From Stutzerimonas stutzeri (GTDB taxonomy: Bacteria > Pseudomonadota > Gammaproteobacteria > Pseudomonadales > Pseudomonadaceae), in assembly GCF_024451105.1 (NCBI RefSeq), contig NZ_JANGEY010000009.1, positions 62,001-126,000 of the forward strand: 64,000 nucleotides of DNA, read 5' to 3'. Below, one piece after another: positions 63,990 to 64,000 of the stretch. The translations under genes and the position numbers were made by a program. How positions within the stretch are numbered: position 1 is the stretch's first letter; each line of letters begins with the position of its first letter. The notes beneath the pieces are model-generated. The model had not been told where the DNA came from, did no database searches, and was given only the letters and a program-made list of their open reading frames with translations.

Positions 63990-64000
63990 ATCAGTCCGAA

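Overview
The window is a gene-dense, very GC-rich (roughly two-thirds G+C) piece of a gammaproteobacterial chromosome. Gene content and order (ppa, xseB-ispA-dxs, ribA, the pgpA-thiL-nusB-ribH-ribBA-ribE-ribD-nrdR run, oprG, ssb, uvrA, then rplQ back to rpoB) match Pseudomonas in the broad sense. OprG, the Anr box, the Zur box, the cobalamin and FMN riboswitches and near-identity of the ribosomal proteins to those I remember from Pseudomonas support this. I cannot fix the species. No rRNA, tRNA, prophage, insertion sequence or CRISPR array was seen.

Layout. 1-5436 (+): the 3' part of an MtfA-type peptidase and two cyclic-di-GMP enzymes (a diguanylate cyclase and a GGDEF-EAL hybrid) flanking inorganic pyrophosphatase. 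5506-9527 (+): a TauE/SafE exporter, then the isoprenoid genes ispA and dxs with xseB. 9583-11810 (+): a cobalamin riboswitch and a BtuB-type receptor. 11860-13699 (-): a translationally overlapping trio, ribA, a four-helix membrane protein and a BtuF-like periplasmic protein. 13796-13938: a small inverted-repeat element. 13927-23454 (-): a PRPP-synthetase-like gene paired with an AMP-phosphorylase-type gene, a retropepsin-like protease, and the pgpA/thiL/nusB/riboflavin/nrdR cluster with an FMN riboswitch between ribD and ribE. 23570-25829 (+): a methyltransferase, thpR and a CnoX chaperedoxin. 26277-29505 (+): a Zur-boxed operon of a His-rich periplasmic protein, an ABC transporter pair and a DUF3299 protein. 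29537-30285: oprG with an Anr box. 30363-34095 (-): two sugar-nucleotide enzymes, ssb and an MFS exporter, divergent from uvrA (34224-37058, +).

37212-63817 (-) is the uninterrupted ribosomal/RNA polymerase superlocus. In transcription order it runs rpoB, rpoC, rpsL, rpsG, fusA, tuf, then the S10, spc and alpha operons, ending at rplQ. Promoters or terminators can be read upstream of rpsL, between tuf and rpsJ, between rpsN and rpsH, between rpmJ and rpsM, and after rplQ.

Most genes are core housekeeping. The observations most worth a second look are: (i) a promoter motif TA-N3-T, about 2-3 nt, CGCC, 1-5 nt, TTTT that recurs at about eight starts; (ii) a strong terminator inside the spc operon whose stem contains the -35 of a near-consensus promoter; (iii) the AMP-phosphorylase/PRPP-synthetase-like pair, whose last gene takes its stop codon from the inverted-repeat element; (iv) a 13-codon leader ORF with a hairpin over its ribosome-binding site between the FMN riboswitch and ribE; and (v) an RmlD-like protein that appears to lack the YxxxK catalytic pair.
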